Below, piece after piece: positions 36,208 to 45,061 of a stretch of 64,000 nt of DNA (position 1 is its first letter; each line of letters opens with the position of its first letter). Below the pieces are notes generated by a model. The model was not told the origin of the DNA. It made no database searches and was given only the letters and a program-made list of their open reading frames with translations. The stretch covers positions 4,395,502 through 4,459,501 of the forward strand of contig NZ_JABFCS010000001.1 of the NCBI RefSeq assembly GCF_013087525.1, given 5' to 3'. The position numbers and the translations under genes are program-made. Source of the stretch: Ramlibacter montanisoli (lineage in GTDB: Bacteria; Pseudomonadota; Gammaproteobacteria; Burkholderiales; Burkholderiaceae_C).

Positions 36208-36797
36208 ATGAACCACTTCGCTCCCGTCGCACTGCCACACGCCAGCCGCCTGGTGAACCACGGCCCCACCGTCCTCGTCACCAGCGCGCACGGCGGCCGC
36301 CGCAACGTGATGGCGGCCGCCTGGTCGATGCCGGTGGAGTTCACGCCGCCGCGCATCGCGGTGGTGATCGACAAGAAGACCTTCACCCACGAACTCGCGA
36401 TGGCCGCGGGCGGCTTCGGCCTGTGCCTGCCCTCGCAGGCGCTGGTGGACCTGACCTACGCCGTCGGCAGCACGAGCGGCCGCGACGGCGACAAGTTCGC
36501 CCGCCACGGAATCGAGGCGCGCCCCGGTCCGGTGCTCGGCATGCCGGTGATCGAGGCCGGCTGCGCCGCCTGGCTGGAATGCCGGCTGATCCGCGAGCCG
36601 CACGCCGAGGACGCCTACGACACCTGCTTCGCGGAAGTGGTGTCCGCCGCGGCCGACACGCGCGTCTTCACCGGCGGCCACTGGAACTTCCGCGTGGACA
36701 ACGCCGGCCTGCAGACCATCCACCACCTCGGGGCGGCCACTTCGTGCGCTCCGCCGGTTCGGTGCGCGCGCAGCCGCTGCAGGACGCGCGCTCTTGA
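36208..36797 (+). CDS. Flavin reductase-like (DIM6/NTAB) protein (frameshift near 36732)
   Basis: About 197 residues. FMN-binding split-barrel features: GPTVLVTSAHGGRRNVMAAAW, FTPPRIAVVIDKKTFTHEL, GFGLCLPSQALVD and GRDGDKFARHGIEA, with a late VVSAAADTRVFTGGHWNF. The end (GGHFVRSAGSVRAQPL) is reached after a one-base shift in the G-run at 36730-36733. Homologues are FMN reductases or flavin-dependent oxidoreductase partners. The ATG at 36196 is an alternative start; neither has a clear ribosome binding site. Confidence 0.8.
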
Positions 36798-37318
36798 GCC
36801 GCCACCGCATCTACCTCGCGGGCCCCGACGTGTTCCGGCCCGACGCCGCGGCCCACGGCCGCCGGCTGGTGGCGCTGTGCGCGCAGCACGGCTTCGACGC
36901 CGTGTTCCCGCTGGACGAATCCCTGCCCGCGGGCCTGCCCGGGCCCGAGGCGGCGCGGCGCATCTACCAGGCCAACCTCGCGCACATCGAGGCCTGCGAC
37001 GCGGTCGTCGCGAATCTCGACTTCTTCCGCGGGCCGGAGCCTGACAGCGGCACCTGCTTCGAGCTCGGCTACGCCGTCGCGCGCGGCAAGCCCGTGGTCG
37101 CCTACCTGCCCGAACAGGGCAGTTTTGCCGAACGCATCCGGCGCCGCCATCCGCAGGCGGTGCGCGAAGGCCTGCTGGATGCGGCCGGCTGGCAGCTGGA
37201 GGAATTCGGGCTGCCCCTGAACCTGATGCTGGCGGTGCCCGCGCGCATCGTCGTCGGCGACCTGGGCGCCGCGCTGGCGGTGTTGCGCACCACACTGGCC
37301 GCGCCGCCAGGCCCCTAG
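36794..37318 (+). CDS. Nucleoside 2-deoxyribosyltransferase-like protein
   Basis: 174 residues from a TTG start that overlaps the previous stop (TTGA). The fold is recognised by RIYLAGPDVF at the N-terminus, IEACDAVVANLDFFRGPEPD and DSGTCFELGYAVARGKPVVAY (nucleophile Glu in the FELGYA motif). Family members exchange or hydrolyse the N-glycosidic bond of deoxynucleosides. The likely role is salvage or clean-up of damaged nucleosides. Confidence 0.85.
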   Translation: MSRHRIYLAGPDVFRPDAAAHGRRLVALCAQHGFDAVFPLDESLPAGLPGPEAARRIYQANLAHIEACDAVVANLDFFRGPEPDSGTCFELGYAVARGKPVVAYLPEQGSFAERIRRRHPQAVREGLLDAAGWQLEEFGLPLNLMLAVPARIVVGDLGAALAVLRTTLAAPPGP

Positions 37319-37420
37319 AACGCGACGTTCGTCGGCGCGCGCCGGCCATGCGACGACGCGCGTTGCGTGCCCCGCGGGCCTCCTCCTATAAGGAACGTTC
37401 GTCGTGCGGGAGGGGCACAC

Positions 37421-37873
37421 ATGCTGCGTAGAGCATCCGTTCTGCTGGGGATGGCGGTCCTGCTGTCCCTGGTCATTCCGCTGGAGGCCTTGCTGAAGCA
37501 CAGCGGCGTCGACGCCGCGCTGGGCATGCGCGACCTCGAACTGGTCGCCACCTGCGTGCTGCTGGCGCTGCTTCCGGCGTTCGCGCTGTTCCACGACGCG
37601 CAACTCGCGCGGCGCATCCCGCGCTGGAACATCTGGGTCGCCGTGCTGGCCTTCTGCTCGGTGCTGTTCCTGCTGCTGCACCTGCCCTGGACGCTGGGGC
37701 TGGCCGCCGTCTATGCGAAGCAGGCGCTGCCGCCGACGATCCCGCATGGCGCGGTGATCAGCGCCATCGAACTGGCCGCGCGCCTGGGCGTGTTGGTCTC
37801 GCTGGTCGGCGTGCTGGTGAACCTGGACTCGATCCCCGACGAGGACGCGCCGGTGAAGCGGAGGAAGAAATGA
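37421..37873 (+). CDS. Small integral membrane protein
   Basis: 150 residues with four hydrophobic segments (VLLGMAVLLSLVIPLEALL, LVATCVLLALLPAFALF, IWVAVLAFCSVLFLLLHL and a C-terminal one). A GGAGGGG site precedes ATG 37421. A 10-base direct repeat (ACGTTCGTCG at 37325 and 37395) lies upstream. Family not recognised. It overlaps the next membrane protein gene by four bases, so the two are likely partners. Confidence 0.7.
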   Translation: MLRRASVLLGMAVLLSLVIPLEALLKHSGVDAALGMRDLELVATCVLLALLPAFALFHDAQLARRIPRWNIWVAVLAFCSVLFLLLHLPWTLGLAAVYAKQALPPTIPHGAVISAIELAARLGVLVSLVGVLVNLDSIPDEDAPVKRRKK

Positions 37874-38316
37874 AGCGCCTGTTCCTCGCCCTCACGCTGC
37901 TGCTGATGTCCTTCCTGGCCGCGCTCGACCACCTCGACGCCTTTCATGCGCTGGTGGCGCGCATCGGCATCCAGCGCTGGATGACCGAGCTGGTGCTGGC
38001 CGCCGCCGCCGTCGCCCTGTTCGTGAACGCCACCCACCTGCACCGCCGGCTGCTGTTCCCGCGCCGCGGGCTGCGGCTGCTGGCCGCCGGCCTGGGCGTG
38101 TACGCGATCGCGCTGGTCGCGGCCACCGGATGGCTGTCCCGGGCCGTGGACTTCTTCGTGATCGACACCAGTGGCGCATGGTCGGCCGTGGCCGACGTCG
38201 TCGCCGACCTGGGCGCGCAGCCCGTGTTCCTGACCGCGCAGGTGCTGCTGGTCGTCGGCGCGGTGCGCGCCCTGAGCAACCTGGTGCCGCCGGCGGAATT
38301 CGAAGCGGACTACTGA
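37870..38316 (+). CDS. Small integral membrane protein, partner of the preceding one
   Basis: 148 residues with four hydrophobic segments (LFLALTLLLMSFLAAL, MTELVLAAAAVALFV, LLAAGLGVYAIALVAAT and PVFLTAQVLLVVGAV). Starts on ATGA overlapping the previous stop. Overall size and topology match the previous protein although sequence similarity is weak. Function is unknown. Confidence 0.7.
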   Translation: MKRLFLALTLLLMSFLAALDHLDAFHALVARIGIQRWMTELVLAAAAVALFVNATHLHRRLLFPRRGLRLLAAGLGVYAIALVAATGWLSRAVDFFVIDTSGAWSAVADVVADLGAQPVFLTAQVLLVVGAVRALSNLVPPAEFEADY

Positions 38317-38326
38317 TCCCAGGCTG

Positions 38327-39403
38327 CTAGGGCAGGAGCACCGTGCGGCCGCGGACGCGGCCGGCCGCCAGTTCGTCCAGCACCTCGCTGGCCTGCCGCA
38401 GGTCGCGCGTGGTCACCGGCATCGGCGGGATCGCGCCCTGTTTCGCGATCGCCAGCAGCTCGCGCAACTCCTCCAGGCTGCCGACGTAGGAACCCATGAG
38501 CGTGATCGCCTTGAGCGACAGCATCGCCGGCACGATGGTGGTGGCGCCCCCGAGCAGGCCGACGCAGACCATCCGGCCGCCCTTGCGCAGCGAGCCCATC
38601 CCGAAATCGAAGCTGCTGGCGGAGCCGACGAAGTCGACGACCGCGGCCGCGCCACCTGAAGTTGCCTTGAGCAGGGCCTTCTGTGCGCCCTCGGCCCGCG
38701 GGTCGATCACCTCGCGGGCGCCCGCGGCGCGCGCCAGTTCCCACTTCGCCTGGTCCGGCTCCGCCACGATGGGCGCGACGCCGCAGACCTGCGCCGCCAG
38801 CCGCACGCCGGAGAGGCCGACGCCGCCGGCGCCCACCACCAGCAGCGGCTCGCCTTGCGCGAGCCGGCCCACCTTCTTCAGTGCGCTGTACGCGGTCAGG
38901 CCCGCGCAGGCGAGCGTGCAGGCCTGCGTGGGCGGAATGTCGCCGAAGTCCAGCAGGTAGCGCGGATGCGGCACCAGCACGTGCGTGGCGAAGCCGCCGT
39001 CGCGCGCGACGCCCAGCGCCTGCGGCGCGGTGCACAGGTGCTCCTGGCCCGCAGCGCAGAGCGCGCAGGCGCCGCAGCCGATCCAGGGATAGACCAGGCG
39101 GTGCGCGCCGATGGCAACGCCCTGCGCCTGCGGCCCGCAGGCGACCACGGTGCCGGTGATCTCGTGGCCCAGCGTGCGCGGCGGCTGCACCGTGCGCGCC
39201 AGGTCCAGCCGGTTGCCCTTGCCCAGGTCGAAGTGGCCATCGCGCATGTGCAGGTCGCTGTGGCAGGCGCCGCAGCCGCTCACGCGCAGCAGCACTTCCG
39301 GTCCCACGGGGACCGGTTGTTCGCGGATCGCCTCCACGAGGGGCTTGCCGAACTCCTGGACCTGGTAGCTGCGCACCCGCTCCACTAGAGGCCCTGGTGG
39401 CAA
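38327..39403 (-). CDS. Zinc-dependent alcohol dehydrogenase
   Basis: 358 residues. MDR-type alcohol dehydrogenase with the catalytic zinc Cys in VSGCGACHSDLHM, LGHEITGTV, a structural-zinc Cys cluster (GCGACALCAAGQEHLC) and the NAD(P)-binding VVGAGGVGLSGV. An in-frame GTG nearer VRSYQVQEFG is an alternative start, since homologues begin about there. Substrate is unknown; the position gives no operon clue. Confidence 0.88.
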   Translation of the reverse strand: MPPGPLVERVRSYQVQEFGKPLVEAIREQPVPVGPEVLLRVSGCGACHSDLHMRDGHFDLGKGNRLDLARTVQPPRTLGHEITGTVVACGPQAQGVAIGAHRLVYPWIGCGACALCAAGQEHLCTAPQALGVARDGGFATHVLVPHPRYLLDFGDIPPTQACTLACAGLTAYSALKKVGRLAQGEPLLVVGAGGVGLSGVRLAAQVCGVAPIVAEPDQAKWELARAAGAREVIDPRAEGAQKALLKATSGGAAAVVDFVGSASSFDFGMGSLRKGGRMVCVGLLGGATTIVPAMLSLKAITLMGSYVGSLEELRELLAIAKQGAIPPMPVTTRDLRQASEVLDELAAGRVRGRTVLLP

Positions 39404-39431
39404 TTCCCCATGCCCGCCTTGGACGAGCCGG

Positions 39432-39713
39432 TCACGGTGGGCACGCCGTCATCGGGTGCGAGCGAGGTGTCGCCCGCTGGCGCGCCGGGGTGGCTGTCGA
39501 TGTCGCCGCGACCGGGATCACCGCCGCGGCCTGCGCCGGTTCCGCAAGGGTGCTGGTGGGCGAGGGCTCGACGAAGGCCGCGAGCGCGAACCCGCCGACC
39601 AGCGCCGCGCCGGCGGCCGCGACCCAGCGCGATCGCACCCTGTCGATGATGGGCGGCACGGGCGCGCCACCGGGTTCCGCTGCAGCCTGCTGTTGACGAA
39701 GCATGTAGCACAT
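39432..39713 (-). CDS. Small single-pass membrane protein
   Basis: 93 residues from ATG 39713, which has an AGGAG site upstream. One hydrophobic helix (WVAAAGAALVGGFALAAFVE) is followed by a Thr/Pro/Ala-rich tail. In another frame the tail would read on as DTSLAPDDGVPTVTGSS to a stop at 39385, which looks equally natural, so a frame change near 39460 is possible. No family recognised. Confidence 0.5.
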   Translation of the reverse strand: MCYMLRQQQAAAEPGGAPVPPIIDRVRSRWVAAAGAALVGGFALAAFVEPSPTSTLAEPAQAAAVIPVAATSTATPARQRATPRSHPMTACPP

Positions 39714-39784
39714 CGCCAGCTCCTTCCGTATGCGTGGGGGCAGTATCGGACCGCCCCGCCGGCGATGCAAGGAGTTCGTCCGGT

Positions 39785-41620
39785 TCAGGTGGCTTGCGGC
39801 GCCGCGTCCTCGCCCGGCGCGCCTTCGTCCTCGAGCTGCTGCAGCTGGTAGAGGCGCTGGTACAGGCCGCCGGGAATGTCTATCAGCTGGGCATGGGTGC
39901 CCAGTTCCGCAGCCCGGCCATGGTGCAGCACGACGATGCGGTCGGCGTCACGCACGGTCGAGAGGCGGTGGGCGATCGCGACCACCGTCACCTTGCCGCG
40001 CAGGGCGGCCAGCGCGCGCTGCACCACCTGCTCGGTGTCGGAGTCGATGTGCGAGGTGGCCTCGTCGAGCAGCAGGATGCGCGGCTCGCCCGCCAGCGCC
40101 CGCGCGATCGCCAGCAGCTGCTTCTGCCCGACCGACAGCCGCGCGCCGCCTTCGCCCAGCGGCGTGTCGTAGCCGCGCTCCAGCCCGGCGATGAAGCCGT
40201 GCGCGTGCGCCGCGCGCGCGGCCGCCTCGACCTGCGCGTCGCTCAGCGCCCGGCCCATCGCGATGTTCTCGCGCACCGTCGCCGCCAGCAGGAAGGGCTC
40301 CTGCGGCACCAGCCCGACGCTGGCGCGGAAGGTGTCCTCGGCGAGCGCCTCCAGCGGCACGCCGTCGATGCGGATGCTGCCCACCGGCGCGGAATAGAAA
40401 CGCAGCAGCAGCGACAGCAGCGTGGTCTTGCCGCTGCCTGTGTGGCCGACGATGCCGTGGAAGCTGCCGGCGGGGATGCGCAGGTCGATGTCGTGCAGCA
40501 CAGTCCGCCCCGGCTGGTAGCCGAAGGACAGCTGCTCGATCGCGATCTCGCCGCGGCCCACGCGGCCCTGGTCCGTCGCCACCGGCGCCTCCGCTTCGGC
40601 CAGGAGGGCCTGCACGCGGGAGGCGCCCACCAGCGCCTGCTGCAGCTGCGAGGACTGCATGGTGATCTGGATCAGCGGCTCCACCACGCGCGAGATGTAG
40701 CTGATGAAGGCGTACAGGATGCCGACCTCCATCGCGCTCAGCGCGCCGCCATTGGCGCGCAGCCCGAACACGCCCAGCACCACCGCGAGCAGCAGCACGT
40801 TGAGGAAGTCGAGCACCGGCCGCAGCAGCCAGGCGTTGGCGCGCAGCTCTCGCTTGCGCGAGCGGTAGTGCGCCATGTTGAGCGAGCGGAAGCGCTCGAC
40901 GAAGCGCTCCGTGGCATTGGACGCCTGCAGCACCGGCATGCCGGCGATCGACTCGGCCACCTGCGCGTTCAGCTCGCTGCGCAGCTCGCGCGTGCGCGAC
41001 ACCGCCGGCGCCGACAGGCGCTGGTAGGCGAACACGATCAGCGCCACCGCGGGAACGAGCGCCATGACGATCAGCATCAGCCGCCAGTCCAGCCAGAGCA
41101 TGGCGGCCATCGCGCCGGCCAGGATGATCAGGCTGTCGAGGATGACGAACAGCACCTGCACGTACAGCGTCTTGACCGCCTCGGTGTCGTTGGTGACGCG
41201 GCTCACCAGCTGGCCGGTGATGGCGTGGTCGAAGAAGGGCATGGGCAGGCGCAGCACGTGCCGGTACACCTCCTCGCGGATGCGCTGCACCGAGCGCATC
41301 GCCACGCCGGCCAGCCGCACCAGCTGCCGGTAGCGGACCCAGCTGGCCAGCGCGCCGGCGAGCAGGGCGCCGAGCAGCAAGCCCGCAATCTGCGGCAGCG
41401 CCGCGTCGCGCGGCAGCAGGTAGTTGTCGATGAAGTACTTGCCGGCCAGCGGCCCCAGTGCCTCCAGGCCGGCGGCCAGCAGCAGCCAGGCGATCCCGTG
41501 CAGCACGTGGCGGCGCTCGGGCGCGGCGGCGCGCAGCAGCAACGCGGCGGCGGCGGACAGGAAGCGGCGCGGCGCGGTCGCGGCAGCGGTGCGCGCCTTG
41601 GCGATGGCCTCAGTCCGCAT
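39785..41620 (-). CDS. ABC exporter half-transporter, MdlB-like
   Basis: 611 residues from ATG 41620. Six-helix ABC membrane domain (HGIAWLLLAAGLEALGPL and onward), then a nucleotide-binding domain with GHTGSGKTTLLSLLL, the signature LSVGQKQLLAIARAL and Walker B ILLLDEATSHID. It forms the second half of a heterodimeric exporter with the upstream gene, like MdlA/MdlB of enterobacteria. Its start lies inside the 3' end of the partner gene (ATGCGGACTGA), so the two are translationally coupled. Confidence 0.88.
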   Translation of the reverse strand: MRTEAIAKARTAAATAPRRFLSAAAALLLRAAAPERRHVLHGIAWLLLAAGLEALGPLAGKYFIDNYLLPRDAALPQIAGLLLGALLAGALASWVRYRQLVRLAGVAMRSVQRIREEVYRHVLRLPMPFFDHAITGQLVSRVTNDTEAVKTLYVQVLFVILDSLIILAGAMAAMLWLDWRLMLIVMALVPAVALIVFAYQRLSAPAVSRTRELRSELNAQVAESIAGMPVLQASNATERFVERFRSLNMAHYRSRKRELRANAWLLRPVLDFLNVLLLAVVLGVFGLRANGGALSAMEVGILYAFISYISRVVEPLIQITMQSSQLQQALVGASRVQALLAEAEAPVATDQGRVGRGEIAIEQLSFGYQPGRTVLHDIDLRIPAGSFHGIVGHTGSGKTTLLSLLLRFYSAPVGSIRIDGVPLEALAEDTFRASVGLVPQEPFLLAATVRENIAMGRALSDAQVEAAARAAHAHGFIAGLERGYDTPLGEGGARLSVGQKQLLAIARALAGEPRILLLDEATSHIDSDTEQVVQRALAALRGKVTVVAIAHRLSTVRDADRIVVLHHGRAAELGTHAQLIDIPGGLYQRLYQLQQLEDEGAPGEDAAPQAT

Positions 41621-43351
41621 CCAGGCTCGCCTGCAGCTGCTGGTAGCGCCACTGGCGCGCGTACCAGCCGTGTCCCGCGGCCAGCGCCGCGTGCCTTCCT
41701 GTTCGGCGACGTGGCCCTCGCGCAGCACCACGGTGTGGTCGGCGTCGGCCACCGCGCTCAGGCGATGGCTGACGATCACCACGGTGCGACCCACGCGGGC
41801 CTCGCGCAGGTGCGCCAGGATGCGCGATTCGGTGTCGGTGTCGACGGCGGACAGCGCGTCGTCCAGCAGCAGGAGCGGTGCGTCGGCCAGCAGGGCGCGG
41901 GCGATCGCCACGCGCTGGCGCTGGCCGCCGGACAGGGTGACGCCGCGCTCGCCCACCGGCGTGTCGTAGCCTTGCGGCAGCCGCAGGATGTCCTCGTGCA
42001 CCGCGGCCAGGCGCGCGACCTGCTCCACTTCCGCGCGCGTGGCAGCCGGCCGCGCCAGCGCGATGTTCTCGGCCACCGAGGCGGAGAACAGGAAGGCCTC
42101 CTGCGGCACCCAGGCGATCGCGGCGCGCAGCGCATCCAGGCGGTAATCCTGCAGGTCGACGCCGTTCCAGCGCAGCGTGCCGGTGCCGGGCGCGTGGTGC
42201 CGCATCAGCAGCCGCAGCAGCGTGGACTTGCCGGCGCCCGTGGGACCCACCAGGCCCAGCGTGCGTCCCGGTGCCAGTTCCAGCGACACGCGGTCCAGCG
42301 CGGGCCGCGCCTGCGGGCCGTAGGCGAAGCGAACGTCCTCCAGCGCGATCGGACCCGGGACCACGCGCTCCACGGTGCCGTGGTCCTCCACGCTCAGCGG
42401 CGTTTCCAGCACCGGTTCAAGCCGGGCCCAGGCGGCGCGTCCGCGCTCCACCAGCGACAGCACCCAGCCGGCCGCGAACATCGGCCACACCAGCTGCCCC
42501 AGGTACAGGCTGAAGCTGGTGAGCTGGCCCACGGTCAGCTCGCCGCGCCACACCAGCCAGCCGCCGCCGGCCAGCACCAGCGCCGTCGCCGCGGAGAAGG
42601 TGATGCCCACCGCCGGTTCGTACGCCGCTTCCCAGCGCTGCGCCGACAGGCTCGCCTGCGCCGCGCCGGACGCCAGCTGGCCGAACTGCGCTTCGCTGCG
42701 CGCCTGCAGGCCGAGCGCGCGCACGGTGCGCACGCCGGCCAGCGTTTCCTGCACGTGGTCGTTGAGCGCGCCGAAGCGCTCCAGCGACTGCCGCGAGGCC
42801 TCGTGCACGTGGCGCGAGATGCGCCAGAAGGCCAGCCCCATCAGCGGGAAGGGCAGGATCGCGACCAGCGCCAGGCGCCAGTCCACGCCGAGCGACATCA
42901 TCGCCAGCACGAGCACCAGCGTGAGCGTGCCGTCGAAGCCGGCCAGCACGCCTTCGCTGGCGGCCATCTCCACCGCGTCGATGTCGTTGGTGGCCAGCGC
43001 CATCAGGTTGCCGGTGCGCCGCTCCTGGTAGAAGGACGCGCCTTGCAGCGCCAGCCGCGCATACAGGTGGTCGCGCAGCTCCACCCCCATGCGGTAGGCG
43101 GCGGAGTAGAGCTTCAGCCGCCAGCCCACGCGCAGGAAATACACCGCCGCGCCGGCCGCCAGCAGCCAAGCCAGTTCGCGCAGCAGCGCATCTCGCGGCA
43201 GGCGGTTGGCCACCAGGCCGTCCACCACGGCGCCGATCTGGCGCGGGATCCAGACGATCATCAGCGCGATTCCGAGCAGCATCACCGCCGAGACCGCATA
43301 GGCCCCGCGGTGGCGCAGGATGAAGCGGCCGATCAGTCGGTAGAGGGACAT
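41610..43351 (-). CDS. ABC exporter half-transporter, MdlA-like (frameshift near 41690)
   Basis: About 580 residues. Membrane domain from MSLYRLIGRFILRHRGAYAV, then a nucleotide-binding domain with GPTGAGKSTLLRLLM, VTLSGGQRQRVAIARALL and LLLLDDALSAVD. A missing base near 41685-41695 lets the raw frame run through into the next gene, giving the appearance of a single 1,188-residue fused protein. Restoring the base gives a normal end (YARQWRYQQLQASLDAD) and a TGA that overlaps the partner start by 11 bases. It overlaps the PEP-mutase-like gene upstream by 19 bases. Confidence 0.85.
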
Positions 43352-44172
43352 CGGAAGAAGGCGTTCAGCTCCGCGCCCGACGCCGCGCCGGCAAAGCCGT
43401 CGAAGCTGCCTTCCTGCGCGATCATCTGCGCCGCGCGCATGAAGCCGGCCCAGGCGCTGCGGGCCAGCGCGCCGCCGACGCTCACGCGCCGCACGCCCAG
43501 CTGCTCCACGTCGTGCAGGGTGAGGTCGGTGGTGAAGCCGATCAGCAGGTTCACGGGCTTGGGGGCGACCGCGGCCACCACGGCGGCGATCTGTTCGCGC
43601 GTCCGGATGCCCGGCGCATAGAGGCAGTCGGCGCCGGCTTCGGCATAGGCTTTCAGGCGCCCGATCGCGTCGTCCAGGTCGGGCCGGCCGACGATGAAGT
43701 TCTCCGCGCGCCCGACCAGCAGGGTCTCGCCGCCGGTCTCGTCGATCGCGGCGCGGGCGGCGCGGATGCGTTCGACGGCGGTCGGGATGTCGCGCAGCGG
43801 CTCGTGCGGGTCGCCGGTGGAGTCCTCGATGGACAGGCCGGCCACCCCGGTGTCCACGGCCAGCCGCACGTAGCGCGCCACGCCGGCGGCGTCCGTCCCG
43901 AAGCCGTCCTCGAAGTCGGCGTTCACCGGCAGTTCGGTCGCATCCACCATCTCGCGCAGGTGCACCAGCACTTCCTCCGGGCTCATGTCACCGTCGGCCT
44001 TGGCGTGGCGCCAGGCGGCCCCCGAACTGGTGGTGGCGAGCGCCTTGAATCCCAGCTTCTCCAGGTAGCGCGCGCTGCCGAGGTCCCAGGGATTGGGGAT
44101 CGCGAAGCAGCCGGAGGCATGCAGCTGGCGGAAGGCGCGCCGGCGGGCGGAGATGTCGTGGGGCGAGGGCAT
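43333..44172 (-). CDS. PEP mutase/isocitrate lyase superfamily protein
   Basis: 279 residues, ATG 44172 after GGAGG. The superfamily core is clear: CFAIPNPWDLGSARYLEKLG, LPVNADFEDGFG (metal-binding Asp/Glu loop), GLSIEDSTGDP and ADCLYAPGIR. It lacks the KKCGHF-type isocitrate lyase loop, so it is the short oxaloacetase/carboxyvinyl-carboxyphosphonate type whose members cleave or rearrange C-C or C-P bonds. Substrate is unknown. It may share a transcript with the ABC pair. Confidence 0.85.
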   Translation of the reverse strand: MPSPHDISARRRAFRQLHASGCFAIPNPWDLGSARYLEKLGFKALATTSSGAAWRHAKADGDMSPEEVLVHLREMVDATELPVNADFEDGFGTDAAGVARYVRLAVDTGVAGLSIEDSTGDPHEPLRDIPTAVERIRAARAAIDETGGETLLVGRAENFIVGRPDLDDAIGRLKAYAEAGADCLYAPGIRTREQIAAVVAAVAPKPVNLLIGFTTDLTLHDVEQLGVRRVSVGGALARSAWAGFMRAAQMIAQEGSFDGFAGAASGAELNAFFRCPSTD

Positions 44173-44312
44173 GGATCCTCCGGGGCGGGTGCGGACGAGG
44201 ACCGCATTCTGCTCTGTCCGCGATGTCCCTGCGCCGTGCGTGCGGCCCCGGCCGACGGACACCGGCGCGCAGCGCCGACGCGGACCGCACAGCTTCCCGC
44301 TTACCGTGGAGC

Positions 44313-44921
44313 ATGGATCCCAGGCGCGGCCTCCTGCTCGTGGCATTGTTCGTGCTGCTGCATTCGTCCACCGACGAACTGCTTCGGCCGCCGCCTGCCG
44401 CGCCCGCTTCGCCGCCCGCCGCGGTGACCGATCCGCAGCCGCCGACGCCCGGCGAGTTGCTCGCGCGCAGGCGCCTCGTCGTGCCGGTGGCGGGCACGCC
44501 GCCTGCGAAGCTGCAGGACAGCTTCGGCGCGCGCCGCGGCATGGGCCGCAAGCACGAGGCCATCGACATCATGGCGCCCTGGGGCACGCCGGTGCTGGCC
44601 GCGGACGACGGGCGCGTCGAGAAGATCACCAGCAACCGCGGCGGCGGGCTGACGATCTACCAGGTCGATGCCTCCGGACGTTTCGTCTATTACTACGCGC
44701 ACCTCGCGGGCTATGCGGAGGGCCTGAAGGAGGGGCAGCCGGTGCGGCGCGGCGACGTGATCGGCTACGTGGGCGCGACCGGCAATGCGAGCCGCAATGC
44801 GCCGCACCTGCACTTCGCGGTGCTGCTGCTCACCACGCAGAAGCGCTGGTGGGGCGGCGAGGCGATCAATCCCTATCCCGCCCTCGCGCAATCCGCGGCC
44901 GTCACCACCGCCAGGCGCTGA
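44313..44921 (+). CDS. M23 (LytM) peptidase, membrane-anchored
   Basis: 202 residues from ATG 44313, preceded by GTGGAG; an upstream ATG at 44223 lacks a site. An N-terminal anchor (GLLLVALFVLLHSSTDELL) and a Pro-rich linker are followed by the M23 zinc domain: HEAIDIMAPWGTPVLAADDG, then YYYAHLAGY, GDVIGYVGATGNA and HLHFAV. Zinc ligands His, Asp and His are present. It likely cleaves peptidoglycan cross-links or activates an amidase. Confidence 0.88.
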   Translation: MDPRRGLLLVALFVLLHSSTDELLRPPPAAPASPPAAVTDPQPPTPGELLARRRLVVPVAGTPPAKLQDSFGARRGMGRKHEAIDIMAPWGTPVLAADDGRVEKITSNRGGGLTIYQVDASGRFVYYYAHLAGYAEGLKEGQPVRRGDVIGYVGATGNASRNAPHLHFAVLLLTTQKRWWGGEAINPYPALAQSAAVTTARR

Positions 44922-45013
44922 GCTTCTTCGCGACTCAGCAGCGCGACACGCGGCGCAAACGGGTATTTTTCGACCTGCGCGCGAACGATCGTGTAAGACA
45001 CTGAACTCTTTCG

Positions 45014-45032
45014 GGTAGGAGGGCCTCCTACC
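45014..45032. promoter_or_regulatory. Perfect 9-bp inverted repeat
   Basis: GGTAGGAGG and CCTCCTACC face each other across a single base. It lies 93 bases after the M23 stop and 30 bases before the chosen start of the DUF2927 gene. A one-base loop makes a tight hairpin unlikely without opening the central pairs, so an operator is as plausible as a terminator; no T-run follows. The left arm also contains an AGGAGG, which pairing would hide. Confidence 0.4.
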
Positions 45033-45061
45033 ACTTCATGTTTGATGGAGGCCCTGCTCAG

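Noticed and set aside
37325-37404. Ten-base direct repeat ACGTTCGTCG before the membrane protein pair
   Set aside because: Two copies 70 bases apart in GC-rich DNA, without symmetry or nearby regulator, are not enough to call an operator.
39785-43351. A single fused double ABC transporter of 1,188 residues
   Set aside because: The join reads through nonsense sequence. Restoring one base gives a natural stop overlapping a second start, so two half-transporters are more likely.
39734-43621. A 1,295-codon open frame on the plus strand
   Set aside because: It lies opposite the two ABC exporter genes, has no family signature and is a by-product of high GC content.
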